Positions 63,541 to 64,000 of a stretch of DNA of 64,000 bases are shown here, piece after piece. A model generated the notes under the pieces. The model had not been told where the DNA came from. It saw nothing but the letters and a program-made list of their open reading frames with translations, and made no database searches. Position 1 is the first letter of the stretch. Each line of letters opens with the position of its first letter. The DNA is from Siphonodentalium dalli (taxonomy: Eukaryota > Mollusca > Scaphopoda > Gadilida > Siphonodentaliidae). A program made the translations under genes and the position numbers. The stretch spans positions 23,872,991-23,936,990 of the forward strand of contig CP136061.1 of assembly GCA_032622095.1 (NCBI GenBank), in the 5' to 3' direction.

Positions 63541-64000
63541 AGATCACTCCGAACATAAAATGCATGGACACATTACATAAGTAATAACTGTCATGTCAAA
63601 CTAAGCTAATCACATTCACCAACATGTAATAGGTAGTTGATATGAAACAGACAGTAGGTGGTGTAAATTTTTAAAAAATTCCGAAAAAAAGTTGATTTCG
63701 TGTTTCTAGCGGGGGTGGCTATCGAAAACTGGTCGGTAAAAAAAACTTGATAAAACGGAAACAAATTAAAGTCGAGGGTGGGTGGGTCTAGATAATGGCC
63801 AAAGGTAAAAAATCATCACACGTGTCTGAAATATTTTCCGACATCCCCCTGAATCAAGTTGAAAATTACGTTGAGAAAGTTTGACTAATTTGGTAAATAT
63901 TTGAAGACCCACATCATCCGAATTAACGCGACCCACATCCGAATTAACGCTCCTAAATTACCATTTCTTTGGCTTTGGGGTTAAACAATACTTTATTTGA
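63541..64000. other. Right edge, MITE fragment, no gene
   Basis: No gene seen. A short tandem (ACCCACATC, CGAATTAACG, twice at 63,908 to 63,950) precedes a fragment matching 49,290 to 49,345 of the AGGTAMTCAATCC MITE, cut by the window edge. Confidence 0.5.

Overview
This window is animal (metazoan) nuclear DNA, not prokaryotic. It has one very long satellite array, a dense set of small inverted-repeat transposons, and a split gene with consensus splice sites. The AT-rich sequence, the many TTAA-flanked MITEs and foldback elements, and a secreted-type C-type lectin with a Thr-rich segment would fit a marine invertebrate such as a mollusc. That assignment is an inference and I hold it loosely.

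Region 1 (1 to about 42,426) is an unbroken head-to-tail satellite of a 62-bp monomer, roughly 680 copies, running off the left edge. The monomer is built from three related parts of about 20, 20 and 22 bp. Private variants, including a 71-bp monomer with a 9-bp insertion and a 63-bp monomer, show large higher-order duplications at offsets of 6,621, 2,818, 939, 3,430, 4,031 and 2,604 bp. Monomers become irregular toward the right edge (38.8 to 42.4 kb). The array encodes no protein.

Region 2 (42.4 to 64 kb) is a repeat-rich flank with one gene I can support, on the minus strand. Three exons were found by translating the minus strand and checking splice sites: a Thr-rich exon (61,807 to 61,409), the first half of a C-type lectin domain (58,923 to 58,726) and the second half with the stop codon (46,820 to 46,600). 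Every junction is phase 1, the six cysteines of a long-form C-type lectin fold are present, and an AATAAA signal lies downstream. The 11.9-kb intron between the two halves of the lectin domain is packed with transposons. The 5' end (signal peptide) was not found and may lie beyond 64,000.

The mobile DNA includes three TTAA-flanked, piggyBac-like MITEs that share a palindromic module of about 67 bp, a 1.06-kb foldback element, a 443-bp nested foldback element, a perfect 56-bp-arm hairpin, a MITE family carrying a 31-bp minisatellite, a 1.13-kb element with CGTGGCCACG palindromes at its ends, a possible 6-kb element with 40-bp ends, and a 36-bp minisatellite with near-identical units. Almost all open frames of 60 to 170 codons are chance frames through these repeats.
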